From Rhodococcus sp. 06-235-1A (lineage in GTDB: Bacteria > Actinomycetota > Actinomycetes > Mycobacteriales > Mycobacteriaceae): DNA of 64,000 nt. Each line of letters starts with the position of its first letter. The first letter of the stretch is position 1. The stretch is from the NCBI RefSeq assembly GCF_002258785.1, contig NZ_NOYI01000021.1:62001-126000 (forward strand), read 5' to 3'. Below are positions 6,859-15,959 of this stretch, one piece after another. Below the pieces are notes generated by a model. It had not been told where the DNA came from and did no database searches. It saw only the letters and a list, made by a program, of their open reading frames with translations. The translations under genes and the position numbers were made by a program.

Positions 6859-7702
6859 GCGGATCCACGAATTCGATGGATCGTGCCAGCAGCCGGAGCG
6901 GATCGGAGTAATCGTCGTCGGCGACCTCGCGGAACGTCGGATAGAAATTGTCGCCGACGATCGGAATGCCCAACGAGCACAAATGAACCCGAAGTTGATG
7001 CGTCTTTCCGGTACGGGGGTGCAATCGATACAGGCCGTAGGATCCGATGGTGTCGACCAGATCCACGAGTGTCTCGGCGTTGGGTTCGCCCGGGACCTCT
7101 CGGGCCTGAAGAACACCGCGCTCCTTGATGATTCGACTGCGCACGGTCGCCGGAAAGTCGAGATCCCGAGACAGTGGGGCAATTGCCTCGTATTGCTTGG
7201 TGATGGTGCGTTGAGCGAACAGCTCCTGGTACGGCCGGCGAGCCTGCTGTCGCACGGTGAACACCAGAACTCCGGCGGTGAGTCGGTCCAGACGGTGCGC
7301 CGGGCTCAGCTCGGGTAGGTCGAATCGTCGTCGGAGCAGAACGAGTGCGGATCGTGTGATGTATGCGCCTCGTGGGGTGGTGGCCAGAAAATGTGGCTTG
7401 TCGACCACCAGCAGGTTCTCGTCGCGATGGAGGACGTCGAGCGAGAACGGAACCGTCGGCTCCACCGGCGGATCGCGGTAGAGGTAGATGTCGGCACGTG
7501 GTCTCGCGACCGTCGTCGAATCGATGGGTATGCCTGCGGCGTCCACGATCTCACCGCCTGCCACCTTCTCGGTCAACCTCGATGCGTCCTGCGGAAACCG
7601 TGCGCACAGGGTCTCGAGCACGGTGGCCCCCGTTGCGACATCGGGCATCCGGACCCGAGTGGGGTCCAGGCCGTCGCGCAACGGTAGGGGAGCGGCGGGC
7701 AT
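6785..7702 (-). CDS. RluA-family RNA pseudouridine synthase
   Basis: Converts uridine to pseudouridine in rRNA or tRNA; cytoplasmic, about 305 aa. The catalytic motif HRLDRLTAGVLVF contains the invariant Asp. The KPHFLATTPRG segment, TKQYEAI and RTGKTHQLRVHL are further RluA-family landmarks. The N-terminal part (about 1-80) lacks a clear S4 domain. Start is taken at ATG 7702 (MPAAPLPLRDG) instead of 7735, because similarity begins there and the upstream segment overlaps a terminator. Target nucleotide cannot be read from sequence. It overlaps the 3' end of the upstream membrane-protein gene in convergent orientation. Confidence 0.88.
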   Translation of the reverse strand: MPAAPLPLRDGLDPTRVRMPDVATGATVLETLCARFPQDASRLTEKVAGGEIVDAAGIPIDSTTVARPRADIYLYRDPPVEPTVPFSLDVLHRDENLLVVDKPHFLATTPRGAYITRSALVLLRRRFDLPELSPAHRLDRLTAGVLVFTVRQQARRPYQELFAQRTITKQYEAIAPLSRDLDFPATVRSRIIKERGVLQAREVPGEPNAETLVDLVDTIGSYGLYRLHPRTGKTHQLRVHLCSLGIPIVGDNFYPTFREVADDDYSDPLRLLARSIEFVDPLTGLIRRFESNRRLDPPATQQILP

Positions 7703-7731
7703 GGTCACGACTGTAATCGGTCGGCATGGAA

Positions 7732-7762
7732 ACACCCCGGCCGGAAATTCCGGCCGGGGTGT
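7732..7762 (-). terminator. Terminator-like hairpin after the MDR oxidoreductase
   Basis: Perfect 15-base arms (7732-7746 and 7748-7762) rich in CCCCGGCCGG fold into a very stable hairpin. It starts 28 bases beyond the oxidoreductase stop codon. On the minus strand only a weak TT follows, so it may also act by pausing. It lies just before the pseudouridine synthase start. Confidence 0.75.
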
Positions 7763-7790
7763 GGTCTGCGGTGAAACCGTTCGGTCCGAC

Positions 7791-8786
<996 letters not shown>

Positions 8787-8797
8787 GGTGTTTCCTC

Positions 8798-9223
8798 TTA
8801 CTCGTCTTCGGTGACGGTGACGGTGACGTCGATGTTGCCGCGGGTGGCGTTGGAGTACGGGCACACCTGATGGGCCTTGTCGGCGAGGGCCTGGGCGTCG
8901 TCGCGGCTCAGGTTCGGAAGTGTCACCTCGAGGGTGACGGCGAGCTGGAAGCCGCCGTCGTCGTTGGGGCCGATGTCGACGCGAGCGCCGACGGCCGAAT
9001 CGGTGACGTCGGCCTTGTCCTGACGCGCCACCATCTGCAGTGCGGAGTGGAAGCACGCGGCGTAGCCGGCTGCGAACAGCTGCTCGGGGTTGGTGCCGTT
9101 TCCGCTGCCGCCCATGGCCTCCGGGATGGCGAGATCGAGGTCGAGACGTCCGTCGGAGGTGCGGGCGTGGCCGTTACGGCCTTCGCCGGTGGCGAGAGCC
9201 TCTGCGGTGTAGATGGTCTTCAT
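8798..9223 (-). CDS. ohr: Organic hydroperoxide resistance protein (OsmC/Ohr family)
   Basis: Thiol peroxidase that reduces organic hydroperoxides, 141 aa. The two redox cysteines are in AACFHSAL (near residue 57) and QVCPYSNATRG (near 121), both with the expected Ohr context. The start MKTIYTAEALATGEGRNGHA is typical. Length matches the family. An AGGAGAA ribosome site precedes ATG 9223. The ATG overlaps the stop of ohrR by four bases, giving translational coupling with its own repressor gene upstream. Confidence 0.95.
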   Translation of the reverse strand: MKTIYTAEALATGEGRNGHARTSDGRLDLDLAIPEAMGGSGNGTNPEQLFAAGYAACFHSALQMVARQDKADVTDSAVGARVDIGPNDDGGFQLAVTLEVTLPNLSRDDAQALADKAHQVCPYSNATRGNIDVTVTVTEDE

Positions 9224-9678
9224 GATTCTCCTTCTGTCGTGCTCGAATCGGTGTGATGCAAGGCGCTCGTCAACGCGTCGAGCGAGTCCTTGAGTTTGAC
9301 GAGATCGCCGACGTCCATGCCGGTCTTCTCGGCCAACTTGCGCGGGATGTCGAGTGCCTCAGCGCGTAAGGCGCTTCCGGTCTCGGTGAGATGGATCTCG
9401 ACGCGGCGCTCGTCGCTGCTCAGGCGTCGACGCTCGATGAATCCGAGCCCTTCGAGTCGCTTGAGCATCGGCGAGAGCGTGCCGGTGTCGAGATCGAGTT
9501 CGGCGCAGATGTCCTTGACTCCGCGCCCGTCCTTCTCCCACAGCACCAGCAGAACCAGGTACTGCGGGTACGTGACGCCCAACTTTTCGAGCATCGGGCG
9601 ATACACCGCAGTGGTAGCCCGCGATGCGGAATACAGCGCGAAGCACACCTGACGATCGAGTGCGAGTTCGTTGGTCAC
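9220..9678 (-). CDS. ohrR: MarR-family organic peroxide sensor OhrR
   Basis: Repressor of ohr, 152 aa. The sensing cysteine lies in DRQVCFALYSASRA near residue 12, the signature of OhrR; its oxidation by organic peroxides releases DNA. Winged HTH at about 45-100 (VKDICAELDLDTGTLSPMLK and the wing RLSSDERRVEIHLT). It is the first gene of a probable ohrR-ohr-MDR operon, and an imperfect GTTG...CAAC palindrome lies 26 bases upstream. One-Cys versus two-Cys type: no second Cys is evident in the C-terminal part, so the one-Cys mechanism with a low-molecular-weight thiol is likely. Confidence 0.93.
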   Translation of the reverse strand: MTNELALDRQVCFALYSASRATTAVYRPMLEKLGVTYPQYLVLLVLWEKDGRGVKDICAELDLDTGTLSPMLKRLEGLGFIERRRLSSDERRVEIHLTETGSALRAEALDIPRKLAEKTGMDVGDLVKLKDSLDALTSALHHTDSSTTEGES

Positions 9679-9703
9679 GTGAAGAACAGTAGTGCACGTT
9701 TAA

Positions 9704-9715
9704 GTTGTGCGCAAC
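9704..9715. promoter_or_regulatory. Candidate OhrR operator
   Basis: GTTGTGCGCAAC is a near-palindrome (10 of 12 positions symmetric) located 26 bases upstream of ohrR. Its arms resemble the TTG...CAA core of known OhrR boxes, although those are usually AT-richer. Inferred from position and symmetry. Confidence 0.4.
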
Positions 9716-9726
9716 CTATTACCCGC

Positions 9727-9770
9727 TCGTGCGCGTTTTGCGTACTCCTGAACGCGCAAAACGCGCACGA
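9727..9770. terminator. Perfect 16-bp inverted repeat between ohrR and the lipoprotein gene
   Basis: Arms 9727-9742 and 9755-9770 are exact inverted repeats (TCGTGCGCGTTTTGCG and its complement) around a 12-base loop. It begins 8 bases after the stop of the minus-strand lipoprotein gene and lies just upstream of the ohrR promoter. No T-tract follows, but the stem would be very stable, so a terminator or an insulating hairpin is the simplest reading. Confidence 0.6.
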
Positions 9771-9777
9771 CGAGGGA

Positions 9778-10824
9778 TCAGCTCTGCAGGGCGCTCTTCA
9801 GGCCGTCGAGCACGATGGTGGCCGCCGTCGGACCTGCGTTGAGGTACCACGGGTCGTCGTCGACGCGCACGATGTGGTTCTCGGTGGCCGCGCTCATGCC
9901 GGTCCACAACGGGTTGGTGGTGTACGACGCGGCGCTCGAATCGGCTCCGGCATCCTGGCTGGACACGAACACCCAGTCCGCGTTCGCAAGTTGAATTTCT
10001 TCCTCGCTGAAGTCCTGCGAGGTCTTGTCGAACTGCTGACTGTCCGGCCGTGCCAGCCCGGCGTCCCAGGCGATGTAGCCGGCGAACGAGGGGATGCCGA
10101 ACACTCGCGCCCGGTCTGCGGTGAAGCGGACGAAGGAGACCGTGGGTGCGCCGCTGCTGCCGCCGACCGAGTCACCCAGTGCCGCAGCGTCGGAGGTGAA
10201 GGTGTCGACGAAGGTCTGCGCTTGCTCGGTTCGGCCCAGCGCGTCGGCGAGCAGCAGGAAGTCCTGCTTCCAGTTCACTCCGGTGCCTTCGGTGAGCACG
10301 GTCGGTGCGATGGTCGAGAGCGTCGAATAGATGTCTTCCGAGCCAGTCTTGTTGGCCAGGATGAGGTCGGGCTCGATGGCTGCGATGGCCTCGATGTCGA
10401 CGTCCTGTCGGTTACCCACATTCACGAATTGCGTCATCTGGTCCGCGTACTGGGGGAACGAGAAGCTGATGTAATCGGGCACCAGTTCGGCTCCGTCGCC
10501 GTAGGCGACTCCGGTCGGCACGACACCCAGAGTGAGGGCCGCGTCGAGCTGACCGGTGGCGATGACGACGATCTTCTTCGGTTCGGCGGGGATCTCGGTG
10601 GAGCCGCCGAAGTGGCCGACGGTGCGAGGGAACACGCCGTCGGCGGCTCCCGAGCCCATGCCGTCGGGAATGCCGGTGGGGCCGGGTGCGTCCGTGGCAG
10701 CGTCGGGGGTGGCCGACGCCGTGCTGGTGGAGGGAGCGGCCGTCTGCTCGGCGGTGCCGCCACAGGCAACGGTGGTCAGTGCGGTGACCGCGGCGATCGT
10801 GGTGGCCAGGAGTAGACGTTTCAC
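9778..10824 (-). CDS. Iron-siderophore ABC transporter substrate-binding lipoprotein
   Basis: Extracytoplasmic binding protein, 348 aa, probably loading ferric siderophore onto an ABC importer. It has a lipoprotein signal with lipobox LTTVAC (Cys near residue 21), a Ser/Thr/Ala-rich linker, and then a class III (FecB/FepB) fold: KKIVVIATGQLDAALTLGVV, then VNVGNRQDVDIEAIAAIEPD and LILANKTGSEDIYSTLSTIA, which is the classical helical-backbone region. Permease and ATPase genes are not adjacent, so it works with components elsewhere. An IdeR/DtxR-like box upstream indicates induction by iron starvation. Confidence 0.9.
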   Translation of the reverse strand: MKRLLLATTIAAVTALTTVACGGTAEQTAAPSTSTASATPDAATDAPGPTGIPDGMGSGAADGVFPRTVGHFGGSTEIPAEPKKIVVIATGQLDAALTLGVVPTGVAYGDGAELVPDYISFSFPQYADQMTQFVNVGNRQDVDIEAIAAIEPDLILANKTGSEDIYSTLSTIAPTVLTEGTGVNWKQDFLLLADALGRTEQAQTFVDTFTSDAAALGDSVGGSSGAPTVSFVRFTADRARVFGIPSFAGYIAWDAGLARPDSQQFDKTSQDFSEEEIQLANADWVFVSSQDAGADSSAASYTTNPLWTGMSAATENHIVRVDDDPWYLNAGPTAATIVLDGLKSALQS

Positions 10825-10853
10825 TTCGTTCTCTTTCGCAGGTCGGGGCGTAA

Positions 10854-10872
10854 GCAGGTAAGCCTAGCCTGT
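10854..10872. promoter_or_regulatory. IdeR/DtxR-type iron box
   Basis: GCAGGTAAGCCTAGCCTGT aligns with the 19-base IdeR consensus TTAGGTTAGCCTAACCTAA at 13 positions, including the central AGCCTA core and both AGG/CCT arms. It lies 30 bases upstream of the lipoprotein start. Expected effect: repression when iron is plentiful. Confidence 0.72.
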
Positions 10873-10885
10873 ACCTGACGAACCG

Positions 10886-10927
10886 GGTGGGCGGAACTTC
10901 GGAGCAGATGCCGAAGTTCCGCCCACC
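10886..10927 (-). terminator. 17-bp hairpin terminator after metE
   Basis: Arms 10886-10902 and 10911-10927 are exact 17-base inverted repeats (GGTGGGCGGAACTTCGG and complement) around an 8-base loop. It begins 6 bases past the metE stop. There is no T-run, as is common for actinobacterial terminators. Confidence 0.8.
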
Positions 10928-10932
10928 TGGGG

Positions 10933-13188
10933 TCAGCGGAGCGCGGCCGCCGCCTGCACCATATTCCTCAGTGACCGTTCCACCTCGGCCGTTCCGCGAG
11001 TCTTGAGTCCGCAGTCCGGGTTGACCCAGAGTCGTTCGGCAGGAACGGCTTTCAATGCCGCACGCAGTGAGTCGGCGATCTCGTCGACGCTCGGTACCCG
11101 CGGTGAGTGGATGTCGTACACGCCGGGGCCGACGCCCAGGTCGAATCCGACCGAGTTCAGGTCTTCGAGTACCTCCATGTGCGAGCGGGCCGCCTCGATG
11201 GACGTCACATCGGCGTCGAGGTCGACGATCGCGTCGATGATCTCACCGAACTCCGAGTAGCACAGGTGGGTGTGAATCTGTGTTTCGTCGGACACGCCGG
11301 ATGTCGACATCTTGAACGATCGGACGGCCCACTCCAGGTATGCCGCTGTATCTTTCGCGCGCAACGGGAGCAGCTCACGCAAGGCAGGCTCGTCCACCTG
11401 AACGATACGAATGCCCGCTGCCTCCAGATCGATGGTCTCGTCCCGGATGGCCAGCGCGATCTGGGCTGCGGACTCGGCCAACGGTCGGTCGTCTCGGACG
11501 AACGACCACGCGAGAATCGTCACCGGGCCGGTCAGCATGCCTTTGACCGGCTTGTCGGTGAGGGACTGCGCATACTCGGACCAATGCACGGTCATCGGTT
11601 TCGGACGCGAGACGTCGCCGACCAGAATCGGCGGTCGGACGCATCGAGATCCGTACGACTGGACCCAGCCGTTCGACGTGGCCGCGAAGCCACTGAGCTG
11701 CTCGGCGAAGTACTGCACCATGTCGTTTCTCTCGGGTTCGCCGTGGACCAGCACGTCGAGGCCGATGTTCTCTTGCAGTGCAACGACATCGGCGATCTCG
11801 GAGTGCATCCGGGACACGTATTCGGCGTCGTCGATCTCACCGGTGCGCAGGGCTGCCCGAGCGAGTCGAATCTGCGTGGTCTGCGGATACGAACCGATGG
11901 TGGTCGTCGGCAGCGACGGCAGGTCCAGTCGCACAGCCTGAGCCCGGCGACGGTCTTCGGCCGGGGTGCGGTCGACGGAGATTCCCGCGTCGAGACGTGC
12001 CCGAACGGCCGCGTCGTGCAGTCGGGGGTCGGTGCGACGAGTCTCGAGCGCGGTCCTGGCCTGCTCGAGCTCGGACGACACCGATTCGGTCCCATGTCGT
12101 AGTGCCCGGGCGAGAACGGACACCTCGGCAACCTTCTCGGTACCGAACGCCAACCACGATCGAAGGGGATCGACGATGTCGGTCTCACCGTCGAGGGTGT
12201 ACGGAACATGCAGCAGCGAGCACGAACTCGACACCGCCAGCGCGCCTGCGCTGCCCAACAGGCTTGCCAACGTTGCGAGCGCACTGTCGAGATCGGTTCG
12301 CCAGACGTTGCGCCCGTCGACGATGCCCGCAACGATGTGCTTGTTCGCGAGCGCAGGTACCACGGCAACGTGCTCGACGGTGCCCGGCACCGTCAGGTCG
12401 ATCGACAATCCCTCGATGCCGGTCGACGCGAGCACCGGTAGCGCTGCACCGAGGTCACCGAAGTACGACGCCAGCAGGATGGCAGGCCTGGTCGACACTA
12501 CGCTCAGATAGTCGTAAGCCTTTTTCGCACAGTCGATCTCGCTTTGCGTACGGTCGCCCACCAGGGCAGGTTCGTCGATCTGGACCCACTCCGCTCCGGC
12601 ATCGGCGAGCGTGGTCAGCAGCTGCGCATACAGCGGCAGAATCTCGTCGAGGCGGTCCAGCGGAGGGGCGCTGCCGCCGACTGCCTTCGACAGCAACAGG
12701 AACGTCACCGGTCCCACGACGACCGGCCGAGCCGGAACATCGAGCGCGAGAGCTTCTTCGAGCTCGGCGAGCACTTTCTCGGGGTGCAGGGAGAAGGTCG
12801 TCGAGGGCGAGATCTCGGGCACGAGGTAGTGGTAGTTGGTGTCGAACCACTTGGTCATCTCGAGCGGTGCGACGGTGTCGGTGCCGCGCGCGGCGGCGAA
12901 GTACCGGTCCAGCTCGTTCCCGATGCCCTCGACCCGCTCCGGCAGTGCACCGAGAAGGATCGCAGTGTCGAGCATGTGGTCGTAGTACGAAAAGGTGTTC
13001 ACCGGAACGGAATCCAGTCCGGCGGCGAAGAGCTCTCGCCAGGCGTCCCTGCGCAACGAACGCGCAACGGATTCGAGTGCGACGGCGTCGAGCGTTCCGG
13101 CCCAGTAGGATTCGACGGCTTTCTTCAGTTCTCGGTGGGGCCCGATGCGGGCCGAGCCGAGCACGGTGGCAGTGAATTCGATACTCAC
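10933..13188 (-). CDS. metE: Cobalamin-independent methionine synthase
   Basis: Transfers the methyl group of 5-methyltetrahydropteroyl-triglutamate to homocysteine, the last step of methionine synthesis; cytoplasmic, zinc-dependent. 751 aa, normal full length. The N-terminal half is the duplicated folate-binding barrel ([15 protein letters not shown] near 120) and the C-terminal half is catalytic. Zinc ligands are visible in [11 protein letters not shown] (His and Cys) and in NPDCGLKTR near the end. [10 protein letters not shown] marks the start of the second barrel. GTG 13188 follows a GGAGAAC ribosome site. A cobalamin riboswitch lies in its leader, so it is expected to be shut off when vitamin B12 allows the MetH route. 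Confidence 0.97.
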   Translation of the reverse strand: MSIEFTATVLGSARIGPHRELKKAVESYWAGTLDAVALESVARSLRRDAWRELFAAGLDSVPVNTFSYYDHMLDTAILLGALPERVEGIGNELDRYFAAARGTDTVAPLEMTKWFDTNYHYLVPEISPSTTFSLHPEKVLAELEEALALDVPARPVVVGPVTFLLLSKAVGGSAPPLDRLDEILPLYAQLLTTLADAGAEWVQIDEPALVGDRTQSEIDCAKKAYDYLSVVSTRPAILLASYFGDLGAALPVLASTGIEGLSIDLTVPGTVEHVAVVPALANKHIVAGIVDGRNVWRTDLDSALATLASLLGSAGALAVSSSCSLLHVPYTLDGETDIVDPLRSWLAFGTEKVAEVSVLARALRHGTESVSSELEQARTALETRRTDPRLHDAAVRARLDAGISVDRTPAEDRRRAQAVRLDLPSLPTTTIGSYPQTTQIRLARAALRTGEIDDAEYVSRMHSEIADVVALQENIGLDVLVHGEPERNDMVQYFAEQLSGFAATSNGWVQSYGSRCVRPPILVGDVSRPKPMTVHWSEYAQSLTDKPVKGMLTGPVTILAWSFVRDDRPLAESAAQIALAIRDETIDLEAAGIRIVQVDEPALRELLPLRAKDTAAYLEWAVRSFKMSTSGVSDETQIHTHLCYSEFGEIIDAIVDLDADVTSIEAARSHMEVLEDLNSVGFDLGVGPGVYDIHSPRVPSVDEIADSLRAALKAVPAERLWVNPDCGLKTRGTAEVERSLRNMVQAAAALR

Positions 13189-13324
13189 GGTTGTTCTCCA
13201 GGTGACTGCTGCATCGATGGTGCACCGCCTTCTCGGGCGCGCGCATCCCGGAGAGCCCCACGAGCAGCCGTACCAGGGTTACGCGCCCATTCCACGAGGC
13301 GGTGAACCGCTGCGCACGGCGTGC

Positions 13325-13495
13325 GCAGCACATACGGCAGGTATTCGGACTCGCGGGCACGTGGACGAAGAGCCCACTCCTACTGGCCGTCGCTTCCCGA
13401 AGAGGCCTCTTCAGTGCTGGTGACGGCGGTCGTTCCTGCATACCGCTGCGGGACAGTCCCGGATTCTCACCGGGTTCCCTCTCACGACGCGTCGA
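13325..13495 (-). ncRNA. Cobalamin (AdoCbl) riboswitch of metE
   Basis: On the minus strand the conserved core reads GGGAACCCGGTGAGAATCC, then GGGACTGTCCCGCAGCGGTA, a variable hairpin with GAAGAGGCCTCTTC, and finally AGTCCGAATACCTGCC, the B12-box region. This is the standard cobalamin riboswitch order and spacing. Between the aptamer and metE a CTGCGCAC/GTGCGCAG hairpin (about 13309-13329) overlaps the aptamer end and could be the expression platform. About 140 bases separate the aptamer from the metE start. High confidence in the class; the on/off mechanism is inferred. Confidence 0.93.
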
Positions 13496-13613
13496 CACTG
13501 CACGCATCGCTTCGACGCCGTGGTGAACTTCGGGGCTCCTCATGACCACCTGGCGAACCGACTGCAGGGACGAGCATAGATGCATCGGCGACACATCTGT
13601 TACGGTGCTCATC

Positions 13614-13682
13614 ATGCAGCGCACGTATTTCTGGTTTAGCAGGCCGGCCCCGGGTGGGTCAGCCAGCGACGCCATGCGCTGA
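13614..13682 (+). CDS. Aromatic-amino-acid leader peptide of the DAHP synthase gene
   Basis: A 22-codon frame, ATG 13614 to TGA 13682, encodes MQRTYFWFSRPAPGG followed by SASDAMR. Residues 5-8 are Tyr-Phe-Trp-Phe, exactly the aromatic products of the pathway begun by the enzyme encoded 85 bases downstream. Such clustering of rare codons is the hallmark of attenuator leader peptides (TrpL, PheL; in Corynebacterium an AroR leader precedes aroF). Between this stop and the enzyme gene are three segments able to form two mutually exclusive hairpins. No strong ribosome site is visible, so it may be translated from a near-leaderless message. Not previously annotated as far as I can tell; too short for ordinary gene callers. 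Confidence 0.75.
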   Translation: MQRTYFWFSRPAPGGSASDAMR

Positions 13683-13691
13683 CCTCCACCC

Positions 13692-13747
13692 CACGAGCCG
13701 GATACAGACCGGCTCGAAGTGCGCGTGGAGCATGCTGAGCCGGCCTG
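13692..13747 (+). promoter_or_regulatory. Attenuator: mutually exclusive hairpins before the DAHP synthase gene
   Basis: Segment A CGAGCCGG (13694-13701), segment B CCGGCTCG (13709-13716) and segment C GAGCCGGCCTG (13737-13747) compete. A-B forms an 8-bp stem. B extended leftwards (13705-13715) pairs with C over 11 positions with one mismatch. B-C brings paired RNA to within about 5 bases of the AGGAA ribosome-site region of the enzyme gene. A ribosome stalled on the Tyr-Phe-Trp-Phe codons would leave or expose A and so shift the balance. Mechanism (transcriptional or translational) is inference. Confidence 0.6.
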
Positions 13748-13766
13748 GGAACAGGAACGCCCTCTC

Positions 13767-14858
13767 ATGACTCTCTCCCTCGACACCCCACCTCTCGACG
13801 ATCAGCGAACGATCAGTATCAGTCCGTTGGTAGCACCGTCGGTAGTGCGCCGCGAACATGCCGTGGACGACGCGATCTCGGCCACCGTTCGTGCCGGCCG
13901 CGCCGGCGTGGTCGACGTGCTGGACGGCCGCGACGATCGGCTGATCGTCGTCGTCGGCCCGTGTTCGGTGCACGACACCGATGCTGCCCTCGACTACGCT
14001 CGAAAGCTCGCCGACAAGGCGTCCGAACTGGGCGATCGACTGCACATCGTCATGCGGGTCTACTTCGAGAAGCCACGGACGACGCTCGGCTGGAAGGGCT
14101 TGATCAACGATCCACACCTCGACGGCAGCTTCGACATCAACGCCGGCCTTCGGGTGGGACGCCAACTGCTGCTCGATATTTCGGCGTTGGGTCTGCCGGT
14201 CGGATGCGAATTCCTCGACCCGATCACCCCGCAGTACATCGCAGACCTGGTCAGCTACGGCGCGATCGGTGCACGGACGGCGGCGAGCCAGGTGCACCGC
14301 CAGTTGTGCAGTGCGCTGTCGATGCCGGTGGGGATCAAGAACTCCACCGAGGGCGACATCCAGGTGGCGGTCGACGGCACCCGCGCGGCGGCGGCGAGCC
14401 ATGTCTTCCCCGGTACCGATCTCGACGGCCAGGCCGCCCTGATCCGTACCGTCGGAAACCCGGACTGCCACGTCATTCTTCGTGGCGGCGTCGACGGGCC
14501 GAACTACGACGTCGAATCGGTCGCCGACACCGTTGCGCGACTGCGTAAGTCGGGTCTGCCGGAGCGCGTCGTCATCGACGCAAGTCACGGCAACAGTCGT
14601 AAGGACCACAACAAGCAGGTCGACGTGGTCACCGATGTGGCCGGCCGAGTCGCAGCAGGCGAACACGGCATCGTCGGACTGATGCTCGAGAGCTTCCTGG
14701 TGGCGGGGCGTCAGGATCTCGAACTCGGCCACCGCGAAGAGCTGGTGTACGGGCAGTCGATCACCGACGCCTGCCTCGATTGGGACACCACGGCAACACA
14801 ATTGGACACGTTGGCCGCAGCGGTCGAGCAGCGTCGGAACCGCCGAAATCCTCGCTAA
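13767..14858 (+). CDS. aroF: 3-deoxy-7-phosphoheptulonate (DAHP) synthase, class I
   Basis: Condenses phosphoenolpyruvate and erythrose 4-phosphate, the first step of the shikimate pathway. 363 aa, usual length for class I AroF/G/H enzymes. Motifs in order: VVVGPCSVHD (PEP site, near 63-72), FEKPRTTLGWKGLINDPHLD, GCEFLDPITPQYI, ARTAASQVHRQL, GIKNSTEGD, VIDASHGNSRKD (metal His) and GLMLESFLVAG. ATG 13767 is preferred to an upstream in-frame GTG at 13719 because family similarity begins after it and the earlier segment lies in the attenuator hairpins. The feedback type (Tyr, Phe or Trp) cannot be decided; the symbol follows corynebacterial usage. Overlaps the convergent AlkB-like gene by four bases. 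Confidence 0.94.
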   Translation: MTLSLDTPPLDDQRTISISPLVAPSVVRREHAVDDAISATVRAGRAGVVDVLDGRDDRLIVVVGPCSVHDTDAALDYARKLADKASELGDRLHIVMRVYFEKPRTTLGWKGLINDPHLDGSFDINAGLRVGRQLLLDISALGLPVGCEFLDPITPQYIADLVSYGAIGARTAASQVHRQLCSALSMPVGIKNSTEGDIQVAVDGTRAAAASHVFPGTDLDGQAALIRTVGNPDCHVILRGGVDGPNYDVESVADTVARLRKSGLPERVVIDASHGNSRKDHNKQVDVVTDVAGRVAAGEHGIVGLMLESFLVAGRQDLELGHREELVYGQSITDACLDWDTTATQLDTLAAAVEQRRNRRNPR

Positions 14859-15475
14859 CGAACCCCGCGCGGTCGGAATTGCACGCTGATGCGTGGGCCG
14901 ATCGCGCGGGTCGACTTGGGAATCGCGTGCTCCCAGGTGCGTTGGCACGAGCCGCCCATCACCACCAGGTCCCCGTGTGCCAGTGTGAACTTCAGCGACG
15001 TGCCGCCGCCGCGAGGTCTGAGCATGAGCTGTCTCGACGCCCCGAGGGACACGATCGCAACCATGGTGTCCTCGGTCGCGCTGCGGCCGATGTTGTCGCC
15101 GTGCCAGGCGACGCTGTCGGATCCGTTGCGGTAGTAGCACAGTCCTGCGGTAGCGAAGGATTCACCGAGCTCGGCGCGATAATGATCGTCCAGCGCGTCG
15201 CGGGCCTCGTACAGTGCAGCGTGTGGCCAACGTTCGTGCTCGGCGTAGAACCGAACCAGGCGCGGCACATCGACCACGCGGTCGTACATCTGCCTGCGCT
15301 CGGCGCGCCAGTCGACGTCGTCGATCAGCGAATCGAAGAGATGGACATCGGACAACCACCCGGGGCGAACGTCGACCCAGGCACCGAGCGTCAGCTCTCG
15401 TCGCGTGACGGACTGCAGCGACCCGACGCCTCCGTCGTCGTCACCGAACAGCGAGCCTTGCATCGCGAGCGACAT
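14855..15475 (-). CDS. AlkB-like 2-oxoglutarate/Fe(II) dioxygenase
   Basis: Non-haem iron oxygenase of the AlkB superfamily, about 206 aa, probably reversing alkylation damage in nucleic acid. Iron ligands: His and Asp in VAWHGDN (near residue 130) and the distal His in TWEHAIPKS. The 2-oxoglutarate arginine is in GPRISVQFR at the C-terminus, as in AlkB. The start MSLAMQGSLFGDDD at 15475 is typical of actinobacterial members; the upstream extension to 15535 is dismissed. It ends four bases inside the DAHP synthase gene. Alkylated substrate not known. Confidence 0.88.
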   Translation of the reverse strand: MSLAMQGSLFGDDDGGVGSLQSVTRRELTLGAWVDVRPGWLSDVHLFDSLIDDVDWRAERRQMYDRVVDVPRLVRFYAEHERWPHAALYEARDALDDHYRAELGESFATAGLCYYRNGSDSVAWHGDNIGRSATEDTMVAIVSLGASRQLMLRPRGGGTSLKFTLAHGDLVVMGGSCQRTWEHAIPKSTRAIGPRISVQFRPRGVR

Positions 15476-15533
15476 GGGTCGACTGTATCGAACAGGTGTT
15501 CCCATTGCCAGTGCGTGGCGGTATCGTGCCCGC

Positions 15534-15959
15534 ATGGGATACGGATTTCAGGTAGTGGTGGACAGCGACAACCCCCATGCGCTGGCGAAATGGTGGGCAC
15601 AGACGTTGGGTTGGCAGTCCGAACCCAGCGACGAGGACTTCATTCGCGAGATGGTCGCCGCAGGGCACGCCCGCGAGGAGGACACGACCACCTTCGAGGG
15701 CGTGCTGGTGTGGCGGGCGGGTGCGGGCATCGTCGATCCCGAGTCCCCCGGTTCCCCGCGGGTGCTGTTCCAGTCGGTGGCCGAGTCGAAATCGGTGAAG
15801 AATCGGTTGCACCTCGACATCCGCGTCGGAGACGAGCGTGAGTCGGTGGTGACGGAACTCGAAGCGCGGGGTGCGTCGGTACTTCATCGTGGACATCAGG
15901 GCCGCAGCGTCTGGATCACCATGACCGACCCCGAGGGCAACGAGTTCTGCGTCAGCTGA
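15534..15959 (+). CDS. VOC-family (glyoxalase-like) protein
   Basis: 141 aa, vicinal-oxygen-chelate fold with two beta-alpha-beta-beta-beta halves: FQVVVDSDNPHALAKWWAQT opening the first and RLHLDIRVGDERESVVTELE the second, closing with MTDPEGNEFCVS. This is the common actinobacterial glyoxalase_6-type arrangement. Metal or substrate cannot be named. ATG 15534 is chosen because upstream codons belong to the divergent AlkB promoter. The last 8 bases overlap the AraC regulator gene converging from the right. Confidence 0.85.
   Translation: MGYGFQVVVDSDNPHALAKWWAQTLGWQSEPSDEDFIREMVAAGHAREEDTTTFEGVLVWRAGAGIVDPESPGSPRVLFQSVAESKSVKNRLHLDIRVGDERESVVTELEARGASVLHRGHQGRSVWITMTDPEGNEFCVS

Noticed and set aside
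13145..13550. Plus-strand short frames in the metE leader
   Set aside because: The region is a conserved riboswitch on the minus strand; the frames are chance openings.
13719..13766. Upstream GTG start for the DAHP synthase
   Set aside because: Would place the N-terminus in the attenuator structure; family similarity and the ribosome site favour 13767.
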